From positions 58,140,364-58,204,363 of the forward strand of contig CM060980.1 in assembly GCA_030765065.1 (NCBI GenBank): a DNA stretch of 64,000 nucleotides, given 5' to 3'. The position numbers were made by a program, and so were the translations under genes. The notes under the pieces are model-generated. The model saw only the letters and a list, made by a program, of their open reading frames with translations. It was not told where the DNA came from and did not search any database. Below are positions 25,807 to 38,176 of this stretch, one piece after another (within the stretch, counting starts at the first letter, position 1; each line of letters opens with the position of its first letter). Source of the stretch: Deroplatys truncata. Taxonomy: Eukaryota > Arthropoda > Insecta > Mantodea > Mantidae.

Positions 25807-26694
25807 AGTTTTGTACATATGTTATTGAGTGTTTCAACTTTTTCAATGCGATTCATGGAAAGAAATTAATTTTAACTAAGCTATTTAATATTTTCACTAA
25901 TGTCAAACAATATTTAAATTCGTAATTCCCGAAGCTCTCCTGAAAATTTCAAGCTAATATGTTATAAACTGCGGTCCAAGAGCATTTTGAAAAGTAAAAC
26001 ATGCTAAGAAATAAGAACGGAGAAAAATAGAGGTTAAAGTTCATCGGTGCTTTATCTAAAGGTGCAAGACCGATTGAACAACCATTTGTGGCTTTAAAAT
26101 TTATTATATTAAAAAACAAATTGTGTAGCATGGAGGTACAAGTTATAGTAAGAATGCAGAAAACAAAAAATTTAAAGTGTTGACATTTTTGCCAACTTTC
26201 ACAAATACAATACCATAGAAGTAGCTTAGAACACATTAAAGCAAACCAATAAAAGCGCAGATAGTGAATCAGAGAAGGTACTTTATTACCCGCTTTTAAA
26301 AGTTAAGTTCTCACGAGTATCGATCTCTGATAGAGATTCTTTTACTGCGATTATGAGACCATAAAATTGGCATCTCTCTGCAATAATTCCAAAAGCAGTT
26401 GTAGCCCTAACAGCGGCCAGCGCTCGTAATGCGGCCAGGGAACGGTTCAGTCCTTGATAACATTCAAAGTTTTTAAGGTTTAGATTATTTGCAAATAACA
26501 CAGTAAGGAATAATAAAAGATAAGTTGTAATATTTCGAATGTAAGAGAAGAGGATTTAAACATTAAACAAAATCTATTATGCAAATGTAAATTATTTAAT
26601 TAAAAATTATATAAAGCATAACATTTCCACCATTCCAATACTGTTATACCATCAAGGAATCCAGAAATTCTACAACAATAAGATATAGAATATA
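25807..26694. other. Unassigned AT-rich stretch
   Basis: Nothing recognisable apart from short shadow frames. Confidence 0.4.
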
Positions 26695-26890
26695 GAAGAT
26701 ATAGAATTATGAAGCTAAAATATGTTTGGCATCGGTATATAACAAGTATGGAAAATAAGATATCACCCAAGAAGAAATTACAACATGCATCATTAAGAGA
26801 AACTAATGCTAGAAGGCCTAGATCACGGTGGTTACATGATATACACCTTGAAGACAGACTATTAGGAATACCTAATTCTTGCACATAAAG
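26695..26890 (+). mobile_element. LINE C-terminal fragment
   Basis: One plus-strand frame reads MKLKYVWHRYITSMENKISP, then KKKLQHASL, RRPRSRWLHDI and LLGIPNS. The order GHxxRM-like, PKK and RPRxRWxxD is typical of the region after the RT domain in insect LINEs. It is short and diverged. Confidence 0.5.
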
Positions 26891-27502
26891 AGGAAGAGAT
26901 TACTTTTACTGCTTCTGTAAATTTTTGCCTAAATTAAACTACGCAGTAGATCCGATACAGCATGTAATCTAAGTACATTTACATTGACTGAGCAGAAATG
27001 GGATACTTACGTTAATGCAAACAAAGAAAATGGCCAGATAGTTTTAAATTGAAGTGCTAATAGTCACAAATATTGTTGAAAGAAAATGTTTGAAGGAGAT
27101 GACATTTATACACACATGAATTTAACACGAGCACTTGATTCTAGAGGTGGAAGATTATAACACTCAGTGGAATAAAAATTTTACAACACTCCATTGTTAC
27201 CATCCTTGTTCCTTGCGATGTAAACTACGTGTATATTTAGCGGAGGTTTGTATGGATTACTGTAATAGCGAACTATGTGAATGACTCGGAAATAGATTCG
27301 GCGGAGGAATATGCAGCGCAGAGAATAACGTTGGAATGGTTAAGACCTTGCATACAACAGACTTCTTCAATGACGCAAGGTAGAAACGTTATGTTATGAT
27401 TGTGTGAGTGATCTCGTTGTCAGTACTGGTGCTGTAAAGATCAAGCAAAAACGAAGGCCAAACAATAATAGATAAAGCTCGCCATTACGCATGTGCGAAT
27501 GC
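26891..27502. other. Unassigned stretch
   Basis: Nothing recognised. Confidence 0.4.
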
Positions 27503-27700
27503 TGGCCGGCCCTCGTAGCCGTGGTCGCTGGAGTGTATAGCTCCGGCGCTCCGCCAAGCTGAGAATCGTGGGTTGGAGTCCCGCCATGGGCATGGTGTTT
27601 GTGTGTGTTGTGTAATTGCAATGATAAGCGGTAACGAAAACAGTAAGAACGCAGTGATTGTAAACTGGGTAAAACAAGGGAACTTTAAAGAAAGAAAAAA
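27503..27700 (+). mobile_element. tRNA-derived SINE, family S4
   Basis: GGCCGGCCCTCGTAGCCGTG starts the head, with an A-box-like TAGCCGTGGTCGCTGG and a B-box-like GGGTTGGAGTCCCGC at about 27571-27585. A short body with GTTTGTGTGTGTTGTGTAAT and an A-rich tail (AAAGAAAGAAAAAA) follows. Confidence 0.65.
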
Positions 27701-27987
27701 AAGTATACTACTATTTTCATACGAAGTTCAGCTGGATACCTTATAACTTAACATTCAGGGCTTTCTAAAAACGGTATATGATAATACATAGTCTTCCATT
27801 TAACTACATTATTAGAGGTTGTACAGCATCCATTGCAAAAGTGTTAGTGAAGTTGTATTCTTTGTTTTTTCTATCCTCTAAAGTTTGCACAGAAACATTT
27901 TAGAAGGCAAACTATAAGCATTATGTAGGGTTCAGTTAAGTTTTATTTCGAAGTGTTATGTACTTAATTTAAACAGATATTACATTT

Positions 27988-28160
27988 TTTACAAAAGTAT
28001 AGCCAATCATTGAAACATTACTAAAATATTCCCTGATGTTGGTTTACATCTTCCATTTTAAGCAGTATACTTTGAATTGATAAACGGTCTTTCTCACGAA
28101 CTCACGAAAAGAGCATGTACACATGACGCCACATCACTAAAAAACTACCTGTTAACTGTC
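27988..28160 (+). repeat. Upstream member of a 170-bp local direct duplication
   Basis: CAATCATTGAAACATTACTA, CTGATGTTGGTTTACATC and GAGCATGTACACATGACG recur almost unchanged at about 28635-28803. I do not see it elsewhere in the window. Confidence 0.85.
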
Positions 28161-28238
28161 ACCTCAATCTATAACCGAATATTAGGATACAAAACCGGGA
28201 AATAAGTTTTACAGAACCGAGGAAATAACCGAAAGCGA

Positions 28239-28239
<1 letters not shown>

Positions 28240-28304
<65 letters not shown>
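28240..28304. repeat. (TTA)n microsatellite
   Basis: About 21 TTA units lie directly against the 3' end of the minus-strand SINE that follows. Confidence 0.95.
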
Positions 28305-29015
28305 GGACTGGACTAGTGAACGGAGGGATACCTAGCACTGCGACTCTCAAGGGATCTATTGTGCGTACACCTCTAGGAGGAACGAATGAGGCGAGGGGAA
28401 CGCAGGAGACACGGGTTGCAGAGCGAAGCCGGCGCAAGTGGAGACGAGCGAAGTTCCCTAACAGTTACAGGCTTGACCGTCCGTTTGAAGACGTTCCTGC
28501 AGCAGGACCGTTCAGTCGTTGTCGGGCAGATGGTACAGAGGCTTGCGTTTTGGAAATGTTTGCATCCATAATAATTCAGCAACTCATTATGATCTTACTT
28601 GGCGGCAAACGCAGCTCCCCTAAACTTTTTACAAAATTATAGCCAATCATTGACACATTACTAAAATATTCCCTGATGTTGGTTTAAATCTTCCATTTTA
28701 AGCAGTATACTTTGAATTGATAAACGGTCTTTCTCTCTCACGCACTCACGAAAGGAGCATGTACACATGACGTCTCATCACTAAAAAGCTACCTGTTCAC
28801 AGCCCCGGAGTCAGCCTGAAACATTAAAGGGAAAGGAAATGAGAAGAAATGGGGGAGAAAGGAGAGCCGTGGTAGAATACACCACTCCAGCATTCACGTT
28901 TGTCAACCAGGGAAAACTACGAAAAACCCATAGTCAAATTGGGCGGCCACCGGGAATCGAACCCCGGACCTCTCGAATGCGAGACTCATACGTTACCGCT
29001 GAGACATCTCGCTCG

Positions 29016-29017
<2 letters not shown>
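28305..29017 (-). mobile_element. tRNA-derived long SINE, family S2, copy 2, split
   Basis: The head on the minus strand reads CCGAGCGAGATGTCTCAGCG with B box GGGGTTCGATTCCC (about 28950-28963). The body is shared with the copies at 22.6 and 38.8 kb. About 255 bp of non-SINE sequence sits inside (28557-28811). Both ends abut TTA repeats. Confidence 0.8.
28557..28811 (+). other. Mosaic insert built from two nearby sequences
   Basis: The first about 50 bp (GCATCCATAATAATTCAGCA and CTTACTTGGCGGCAA) match 30959-31005. The last about 170 bp match 27988-28160. It interrupts SINE S2 copy 2. Confidence 0.75.

Positions 29018-29054
<37 letters not shown>
29016..29054. repeat. (TTA)n microsatellite
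   Basis: About 13 TTA units lie on the head side of SINE S2 copy 2. Confidence 0.95.
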
Positions 29055-31381
29055 TCCAAAATCCAGTGAAGCACTTCGTAATGTTTACTGTACAATACAA
29101 GATTTGTGGTATCTTAAACAATGAAAGTTTAAATCTTAAAGTAATGTACTTTTGGGAATATACCAAGTAACTAAAATACTCTTGCTAACGTAAATTGATA
29201 TCATGATGGATTCAAATGTATGCATTTCGAAAGTGGTAACAATTAGCGTTTAATGAGGCAACGGATTTAATCGCGTAAATAATCAAACAAATGCAGTATT
29301 CCATATAGGCTGAACCCTGATCGGGCAAACAGATGCATATTACCACAGCATTATTTAATTTCCAAATATTAAGTGTATTAATGTTATTAGCTTATAAAGT
29401 ATTCATAATAAAATTATTATGTACTTAAGTTTATTTTAAAAACAAATCACTATATAGCAGCGTACTGTATCATTGGTACCAATTACTGAATTATGAAACA
29501 ATGCCCACCTCAAAAGTAATAGTAGAAGTTGACATTTGTTTTTAATCTTCCGTAATCGGAAACAAATGACGGACACTATTGATTTAATAAAAGTGTGTTT
29601 AAACATAGAGGAGCCATAATTATCGACGACAATTACCTCGTAATCAAGCTGCAATTGGTTGATAACCAAGATGTTCTTAATCCGATTAGGTCATTCGTTT
29701 TTACGCCATATGACTGAAATATGTAGGAGATAGAAACTGCTTTTTAAATAGTTTTTAGAAGAGGATAAAGGAAACATTACATGAATGTCATACATAAGAT
29801 GTTTTAATAATTTTGCATTCAGTTCTTTTATTTTTCTCGTTTTTTTGTTCTTTAGCTCTGACAATATAACACGTTGCAGCAGTCAGGATTCATCGTTTTT
29901 GGAAAACAATCTGTTGAAGATTAAAAGCGCAAACCTTTATTGTTCCTATATATCTGTGGAGTTTTCGGTTTCAAATACATTTTAACCTTGCATATAGCAA
30001 TAAACAGAACAAAGAACACTGACAAGTAATGAAAACCAAGGAAAGAAGATGATTACAAACTTTTGTATTGTGGATTCTGGTAGTAATCACATGCTTTTCA
30101 ATCGTACTTTCAAATAAATACTGTATTAACCAAGAAAAACATTGAACATCCAAGAAATATATCACGAAGTCCTTCTGGTAGTCTGGTTTTGTTCTCGAAC
30201 ATAAGATGTAATTGAGAAAATGCATTAAAAGGACCCAGCATTTCATTTCCTGAAGGAGGAAAGAAAGTATTCTCTTAGTGGCAGATATTCGACACATACA
30301 CACAGACCACTAAGTATTGTGGCAGTATCTTATATATAACTCACCCGCCACGCGTCCTCATCGTCGTCGTCGTCGTCGTCTGAAATGACGTCACTATATT
30401 CACATCCTTGAGCCTGAGGCAACATCTTCCATTTCATCCGAACCAGCAATCCCTCCTCCTCTTCCTACTTCATGGTGGAGTCTTTCAATCGCAGCGCCAG
30501 AAGCATTTAGAATGGATTACGTATCTATTACTCTACAAGAAAGCTCTCACGATAATCTCCGAGTTTCTAGGGAGTTCCTCAGACCCACGCTCTCATTCTC
30601 TGTAACTCTGGCAACTGATAACGTCACAACACAAGCACATCTCACGCCCACAGACTATTTATCCTAATAGTGTGATAGGAATTATGATGACATGTCAACT
30701 TTTAATTGCTTCATTGCTAACGTGTATATTAATCCTTATCGTGAGTCCCAGATTATGAAAATGCATATTTATTAGCTCATTTCTGGTCATTTTATGGCAC
30801 TTTTTAGGTTTTTCGATTATACGCCATTATTTTGTCATTTTCTTGCCCTTTGTGTTCTTATTTAGTCATTTTCGTGCATTCACATTGATATATAAAGAGG
30901 TTTTTGGTCGACCACACTATAATATGCTGATTACATGTGACGCACCTGTTCTGTTATGGCATCCATAATACTTCAGCAACTCATTATGATCTTACTTGGC
31001 GGCAACTTTTAACACCTTCAAACCAGCAGTCCACTAATTTCAATATTTTAATAACTAAGTTCATTTCATTGCTTCAATAAGTGTTGCTATCACGTTACCT
31101 GCAAAAAATCAATAAATGTACCGTGGACTCAGCAGTGCAGCCATCTTTTGCACTACTCGCAAACACGCTCAGAGGTTTCCGATCGGCATTAAATACAACG
31201 AATAACAAGGTAAGATGTGGTTTTTTGTAAAAATACAAAGTTTTGAAATTAAGATGGCCTACTAAAAGCAGTTGTATGCAGCTTGACTATAATGCTAATT
31301 AAGTCGCTCGTATGAAAACGTACTCATCTTAATTACTGCTATTATAGTCTTGTTGCATAATTTACTATTATATTAGACATT
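29055..31381. other. Unassigned stretch
   Basis: It contains a (CGT)n-like run at about 30360-30380 followed by a CRE-like TGACGTCA (30385-30392) in a locally GC-richer part (30340-30650), and the about 50-bp sequence 30959-31005 that recurs in the mosaic insert. No gene is recognised. Confidence 0.4.
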
Positions 31382-31395
31382 TAACATAAAGATAA

Positions 31396-31780
31396 AGGCG
31401 GCGCCGTGGCCGAGTGGTTAGACCGCTCGCCTTCCACCGAGGCGGCCCGGGTTCAATCCCAGGGACCTGCATGTGGGATTTGCGGTGGACGAAGCGGCGT
31501 CTGGGCGGGTTTTCTCCGGGTTCTCCGGTTTCCCCCGCCATTCATTCCACCAACTGCTCCATCATCACCTTTCCTTTCATCCATTTCACCAACATTTCGT
31601 TTCATCTACTTCCTTCATCCCATACCAGGCATCGGGCTGATCCCCCATCCTGGCTGTTCTGTCTGATCCATGAGTGTCTGCTCCTCGACGGGCCTCTGAC
31701 CCCAGGCACCCGCCTGTAAGTCCTGGGGGGTGTAAGTCCTACATAAGAGGAGGGTAACAGATAATGAATGAATGAAAAAA
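31396..31780 (+). mobile_element. tRNA-derived SINE, family S3, complete
   Basis: An A box TGGCCGAGTGG (31406-31416) and a B box GGTTCAATCCC (31450-31460) sit in a head resembling a Leu/Ser-type tRNA. A pyrimidine-rich body and an AATGAATGAATG tail follow. A perfect 14-bp target duplication TAACATAAAGATAA flanks it (31382-31395 and 31781-31794), so both ends are certain and the insertion is probably young. The sequence after the B box does not close a tRNA acceptor stem. Confidence 0.93.
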
Positions 31781-31865
31781 TAACATAAAGATAACTTTTC
31801 AAACACAAGAAATTTCACTATTCAACAGAAATAAGAGTAACTTTGTATATTTTTAGCACGCATTC

Positions 31866-32870
31866 TGAAGAAGTTATTGTCTTTACGTCATTTGCCCCAC
31901 GCTTTGGGGGCCAATTTGAAGAAGGTTTGTTGCTGCTACGTATGGAAAGTCAGTTTGAAGTTGATGTATTATATTTCGACTGTTGGGGAGCGGAACTTGA
32001 AGTAGTAGCAACCACACGTATGATAAAAAGTTTCCGGTAGCCTTCGCCCCAAATGTACTTTCAGGTGGTCTTTGCCCCAAATGTTTAAAAAATATTAACT
32101 TTGTAATTTTTGACTGTTTCATTAAATATTATATATTTATGTTTGCCTCGGCTGCGTCAGTATTTATATATTTTTTTAGAGACATGAATGTGTTAACAGG
32201 GAGTGGTGCGACTGAAAAATGTAGGCTTACACAAATTATAATTTTACTTCACTCCTTTTATTAATGCTTGACATGATTTAAATAACACTTCGCTGATATA
32301 GAGAGAGAGCTGTGAGATTTTTTTTATTAATTACTTGCACTTTTTAACACGTAAGCTATTTTTGTCTCACACAAAATACATATTAAATTTCTCGAGGATA
32401 CATCTCGCGTCTGGTTAGAAACTGTCTACAAGCAACTGACTTGATTTCTACCGCCTAAATTTGTAAATTTCTGTATTTCAAGTCTCTGATTGGCTATTCC
32501 TAATCCAATAGAATACCTTTATTTAACTTAAGCTTTTTTCTGGTTGTTGATTGGCTATTTTATAAACTGTCTCATAATTTACATTATTGTTGCTCCAATA
32601 ATGACTAGTAGCATTATTAAACTTTCTTACTCATTATTGCCTCAAAGTCACCTCATTGTTACCTCATTCTCACAGCTCCTACATTATTAAATTACGTAAT
32701 ACATCATTTACATAACATTATTGAGCACATATACAATAACATAAACATATACAATGACTGTAATATACACTTTTTATATCATACACATACTGCTTTAAGG
32801 AGGGCTGTTATTGAAAATATATATTATATAATTAGACTGAAATCATTTAAGTGTTAAAAATACTGCCTCA
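31866..32870 (-). mobile_element. Solo LTR, Ty3/Gypsy-like, copy 2 (fossil)
   Basis: Read on the minus strand it starts TGAGGCAG and ends TTCTTCA, flanked by the 4-bp duplication GAAT (plus strand ATTC at 31862-31865 and 32871-32874). It shares CCAAT boxes, the initiator TCAGTTG with AGACG downstream, AATAAA and the TTCAAATTGGC-type 3' units with the copies at 15 and 52 kb. No internal region is attached. Confidence 0.78.
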
Positions 32871-32874
32871 ATTC

Positions 32875-35400
32875 TTGGGAATAAATGTAATTCCTTGAGT
32901 TAATAGTGCGTACAATTAAGTTGTTATTGTTCTGTCCTTATGTCGTGTTGTAAACTGTGAAGTCCACCTTATTTGTATGAATTTTGTATAATCTGAGCAC
33001 TCAAATAAGTTAATACTACAGTTTTTAAGACTTGCTTTGAAAAACACTTACTTAACTTTCTTTTTAGATTCTTCAAATAAGAACGTAAAAACAAATATGT
33101 TTTTAATTAACTTCTAAATTGTCTTATCATTATTATTATATATACCTTTTCTGCTTGACCAGCAGTTATTTTATTTTTCCTGTGACCCGCGTGTGGCCAG
33201 GGACTGCCAACACGACTACCGACCTCACGCCTACTTACGCATCACAGAGTTGGGTGGTGGGCGAACGCCCATCCGATACGGGGAGGTGATGTGGCCAGCA
33301 TCACGCATTCCGAGCGGAAAGTTGATGCACAAGACCAGAGCCGCTGCCTATCGTAACACCTCATTTTCCTCACAATGCTGAGGGGACACTGGTACTATAT
33401 TCGGAACTTAAATCCGCACCCCGATCGATCTTGGAAGTATTTCGTGGACGGAAACGAAAGCTCCACGCTCTGGCCTCAGCGCTACAGCGTAGGACGTACA
33501 GTGATTATACCTATGTATAAATTAATTTCTAATTTTCTGTACACTAATTTTAATAAATTAAACAAATATTATATCACGTTTAAAATCATAGTCATTTTTC
33601 AAACATTTTTAGGCCATCAAAAATCTGGGCCCTGGTGAATAGTATCAGGGCTAACTTCATGCGAGACTGCATCATTTATTGTGAAGAATAAATACTTTTC
33701 TGCTTTATAGCTTACGTGCTTTGTAATCAGTGGAGCGTATACTCCAGGCGAACTGAAGCGGTAGTCTATTTAAAATTTAAGTATTGAACTTCTAACGCGA
33801 TAGCTCTACCGCACAGTCATAGCATACTCAGCCTCTACCATGGCGTTTTTCCCCCCTCCGACCGCTTTGATGCAGTTTCCGATATTGGAGTCATTGATAT
33901 CACACCAAGTAGCTCCTCAATTTGTCCCCAAACATCTCACGAGGTTAAGTGCTAAATGAAAATGTATGTATTAATTTATATATGAATGAAACATAAACAA
34001 TTCCTACACGTAGCGGTCACATGCCTTTCTCTACTCAGTGTACGAATTCACATGTACTGTTTATGTTTTCAAATATTCATAGAAAAAATCATTCCTCTAT
34101 TCACTTTACGAAAAGGGTGATAAGAAGGAAAGTTTAAATTAGTTGGTTTATTTAAGTAAATATTTATTGTATCCTATGTATCAGAGTATATTGAAACTAT
34201 AATTATAATTTTTTCTTCTCGAATTTGAGAGATTTAATTAAGTATTCTAGTTTTTGTATAAAAATATTAGAAATTATTTTTGGTGAAGTAATGTTAATCA
34301 CTTTCTGATTTTAATAAAAGCTTTTGTTTTTACAAAACCGTAATCTAATTAAGCTATTTGATATTTATTTCTATTAATAGTTTCATTATTCAACTAAACG
34401 GTATCAGCCAAATGAATGCTCTGTGACGTCAGCAAGCAAATCTCTCTTTTAGCTCCCGACTCTCAGCTAAAAACTTCGTGAGCCAAGAGGAAAGCGGAAG
34501 GTATTGTTGGCGGCGGATTAACGATGTAAGGGGAATGTATGTTGCACTGTTTACCTACGTAGATGCAAGACAAAGAACCTATTCTTCCCTTCCCTATACA
34601 CCCCTTGACTAGGAATCCCAGAACGATGTTATATCATACGATTGTAATTCGCCACGCAATTTATTAAATAACTGCAGTAAAACTTCCAATATTTAGCTAA
34701 CTTTAAGACCTAAAATACTAAAAATAAAGACTCTATTGTAACCTTATAAATACGCATATATAATCTCTTAGTATAGGATTTCAATTATTAGGGTATTGTT
34801 TCTTTAGAACATAGACTAAAAAAATTAACATAACACTTATAAGAAAAATAACTCAGGAATATTTTGAGAGAAAGATAGAAAATAAAAGAGGAGGGATTAA
34901 TTACCTCTTTATTATTACTAGTACCTTCTCTTATAATTTGCTTTATCGAACAAGGTTTTCCTTAATTATGATGGTAGTATTGCAGCTTGTGTTTTAGAAC
35001 GAAGGCAGTGGGCTCTACTGGCAGTTGGTTCAATTTCCTACTCGGAGTGGTATAAGAAGAAGATTCGCCCTAAAGGGAAACTCCGGATGGAAGGAAGAAT
35101 GAGGAAATAAAAATGCATCACCCTTAAATTCACCTGACGCGATATTGCTACCGCTGTACTCTTCTGGAAAGTTTGGGCCCTCCAGGCACTAGGAGTTCAA
35201 TATTTCTTAGAAGCTCCTGCTGTTGCACGTTAATCCGAATAGCAGAGCCATACCTTTCAACCTAATTGGAAAGTTTAAATTTCCACACGAGGGAGCAGAG
35301 TGCGCCCCTATTAGTTCGTTATCAGGATGGAAAGGATGGATTATCGCCATGTATCGCTAAAGAAATAATGACTACTATACTTGGGAAATAACTACCTAAT
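32875..35400. other. Unassigned stretch with a GC-rich island
   Basis: About 33180-33510 is clearly GC-richer than its flanks and contains two modest plus-strand frames (33193-33381 and 33375-33638) without a motif that I recognise. About 34005-34050 has a short Fam-A-like CACATGCCTTTCTCTACTCA. The rest is AT-rich and unassigned. Confidence 0.4.
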
Positions 35401-35575
35401 ACCGAGCGGGATGGATCAGCGGCAACGTCTATGACCAGCATTCGGGAAGGCTTGGGTTCAAATCCCGTGGGCCGACCAATCTGACAGGGTTTTTTTCGAG
35501 CTTCTGGCTTCCCTCAGTCCCATGTTAAATACCAGATTGCATATTTAATACCATATTTCACCTTCAGTTCTAAAA
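35401..35575 (+). mobile_element. tRNA-derived SINE, family S5
   Basis: The head ACCGAGCGGGATGGATCAGC has an A-box-like GATCAGCGGC and a perfect-looking B box GGGTTCAAATCCC (about 35454-35466). A short body with CTGACAGGGTTTTTTTCGAG follows. It abuts a Fam-A copy. Confidence 0.72.
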
Positions 35576-35587
35576 CAATAGTAAAAA

Positions 35588-36475
35588 TCTGATGTGTTAC
35601 TCTCACATGACTTTCTCTACTCTTGTACAAACTATTTTTACAAACGCTATTCTCCATATGCTTCATGTTAATCGAGATATCGAGATATTAATCTTATTGC
35701 TAATTTTCTTGTAGATGCAAGGTGAATTGGTAGGCTTTAAGCGATAGTTAAATATTTTAAGAACTGGTTGCTATGTGGAGTATTCCATTCTCCTTGCATT
35801 ACCAGGACATAAAAATGAATAACGAATTCCCATTTGAGAAAAAGTATAAGTATTGGAAAATTTAAGAGAATAACAAGCAATATCTCCAAAATGGTTCACA
35901 CAACAACAAAAATGTATATGAAATAAATTGTGTATTTTAACGCGATATACATTTTTTGTGTAGTAAAATTTCATATATCTCTTATGGTTTACCAGTTATG
36001 CAAAAGCCGTTCACAATGAAGAATACTTTTGGAGACATTCCCAGAAAATTTGTTATATGCATTTCATGTGTCATAAAAATATTTTAAACATATAATATTT
36101 TAATCAAAATCGTTAGAGCCATTTTTGAGAAAGTTAAAGTTTTCGAAAAATGTTCCATGTAAAGGGTAATCTGGGGTGGGGGGATTTTCTTGAAAACCGT
36201 CGTGTCGCATCTCTGGAAGATACTGAACCTAAATACTAAGTTTGGTGTTTATCCGACTGTTCGTTTCTGAGTAATGCTGTTCACAGATACACAGACAGAC
36301 AGACAGACAGACACACAGATAGACACACAGACACAAACACATACATGTTTCCAAAAATGCTGTTTTTGGATTCAGGGGGCCTCAAAACATATTTCCGGTG
36401 AAATCTCGGTATCGAATTTTTGTGTGGAATACAATACTTCCCCTACTTACTATATGTAGTGGAGAAAGTAAAAAT
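35588..36475 (+). repeat. Fam-A copy 12 (full length, younger subgroup)
   Basis: It begins TCTGATGTGTTACTCTCACA and ends GTAGTGGAGAAAGTAAAAA. AGTAAAAA occurs at both borders (about 35580-35587 and 36468-36475), possibly a target duplication. It has the longest simple-sequence tract of the family, mixed CAGA and CACA at 36284-36345. Confidence 0.9.
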
Positions 36476-37349
36476 ATAAATGGATTGTAACAGCGAATGC
36501 TTTGTCATCTATCCAAAGATAATAAAAGCACGTAGACTGGACGACACACTACTGCCATCTGCCCGACACGTGTAGAAGCAGAGATATAGTTGTCTAGCAC
36601 TAAGGACACTGTAGACATGCGTTGAAGCTGCCATTGAGGGTCATATGTAGCAGAGTTATAGTTGCCTAGCACAGGACTCTGTGGACCTTGACTAAGGAAG
36701 ATGGTACGGTACAGGAATGAGACCTAAAAGGCTGACTGCCTGCTACACGCCGATCCAAGGTACTTACAGATCCGTCGCTATATGATCATGTAGCAATAAC
36801 CTCTTAATGTTAGGAGTAACGTTAATTTCCATACTAAAGAACATCGAAACACTACAATTTAATACAAAACCTAAACAAGTTAATGCTTTCACTGCTATAT
36901 ATTTTGCGCTCCCATCGTCGATTGGTGCTAACTGGGTTACACCGACTGGTATACTCGATGTTGAATGAACTCCATGTATCGTTGCGCGACGCATATCCAA
37001 TATGTTCGACCCTGCATTCCCAGAAAGCCAATAGGAGCGATATTAGCAATCAGTACAATAACATACTCATCGCAAATATAAACAAGACAAGTAAATCCCC
37101 AAAATCGAGTATAAAAACCTGCACTTATTGTGAAAGTAGTGAAATTCGAAATCGTATGAGTATCCAAAATAAACGACAGGAAATTGAATCTAAATCATAT
37201 AACACCCATTATTTAGAATACAAACACTACACCGCAGAGCATGCAGATTTGTGCGTTTCTCCATGAGAAAAGACAAGAAAACTAACTTAATCGCAGATAA
37301 TGATCGTGACATATACGTCGTTAATAGTGAAAGGGATGGAAGATGAATG
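36476..37349. other. Unassigned stretch with a short tandem duplication
   Basis: CAGAGATATAGTTGTCTAGC (about 36571-36590) recurs as CAGAGTTATAGTTGCCTAGC (about 36650-36669), each followed by CACTGTAGAC or CTCTGTGGAC. The open frame at 36883-37266 has no motif that I know. Confidence 0.5.
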
Positions 37350-38176
37350 TCACTTTATCTACCACGTACCTAGTAGGTAGAGAATGAATTGCATTGCACT
37401 CGAAAATTTGAGGTAAGTATATGTTTTGAGGACCCTGAACCAAAACAAGCCTTTTTAGAAAAAAAAAGATCCGTGAACAGCATAGTTCAAAAATGAAAAG
37501 TCGGCTAAATATCAATTACCTTTCGAAGATGCAAACGAAAATTTTGAAGAAGTTGTCCCCTGTTTCCAACCTTTACATGGAACACTTTTCGAAATTATTG
37601 ATTTTCTAAAAAAATTGCTGTAACCATTTTGATTAAAATACCATATGTTACAGATATTTAGATGGCAAATAAAATGTATTCCTTGAATTTTCTGGGAATA
37701 GCCCGTGAAGTCCTCTTCATTTGGAAGGAATTTTGTGTAAACTTTGCTTAGGCGATAAAAAGTTAAGCAATGGACGAAAACGCACTACACAAAAAATATA
37801 TAAATAAATGTAGATCTCTATACACATAGTTTATTTCGAATAACCTTTTTGTGACATAAGACACTACCGAGATATCCGTTATTATGGTTCGAATTGTTTA
37901 ACACTGTCATTCTTTTAAGTCCTGTCGACTTTCAGTTGTTTCTCGCCTCTGCATAAAAAGAGTATACAATGCCCGCGTATAGCGTCTAGTTCTGAAACAT
38001 TTGATTATCGCTATTTCCTTTGAATTTGTAACGAAATGTATAATGCAGCTATTTTCGCGACGGTTTATCTGGATTAAAATGAAGTGGACATGAAAATAAG
38101 CTTTCGTAAGACAATTTTTTATACAAATTAGCAAATGATACAGGATAGAGAAAGCTGTGAATATAACACATCGGAT
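37350..38176 (-). repeat. Fam-A copy 13 (full length, older subgroup)
   Basis: On the minus strand it begins at AATCCGATGTGTTATATTCA and ends ACGTGGTAGATAAAGTG. The CA tract is lost. Confidence 0.8.

Noticed and set aside
28240-29054. CRISPR-like spacing of repeats
   Set aside because: The repeats are TTA microsatellites flanking a SINE. There are no unique spacers of regular length and the DNA is eukaryotic.
31399-31475. Possible functional tRNA gene
   Set aside because: Both Pol III boxes are good, but the 3' side does not close an acceptor stem and the sequence continues into a SINE body with tail and target duplication.
36883-37266. Open frame of 127 codons with overlapping minus-strand frames
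   Set aside because: No motif recognised, and frames are open on both strands.
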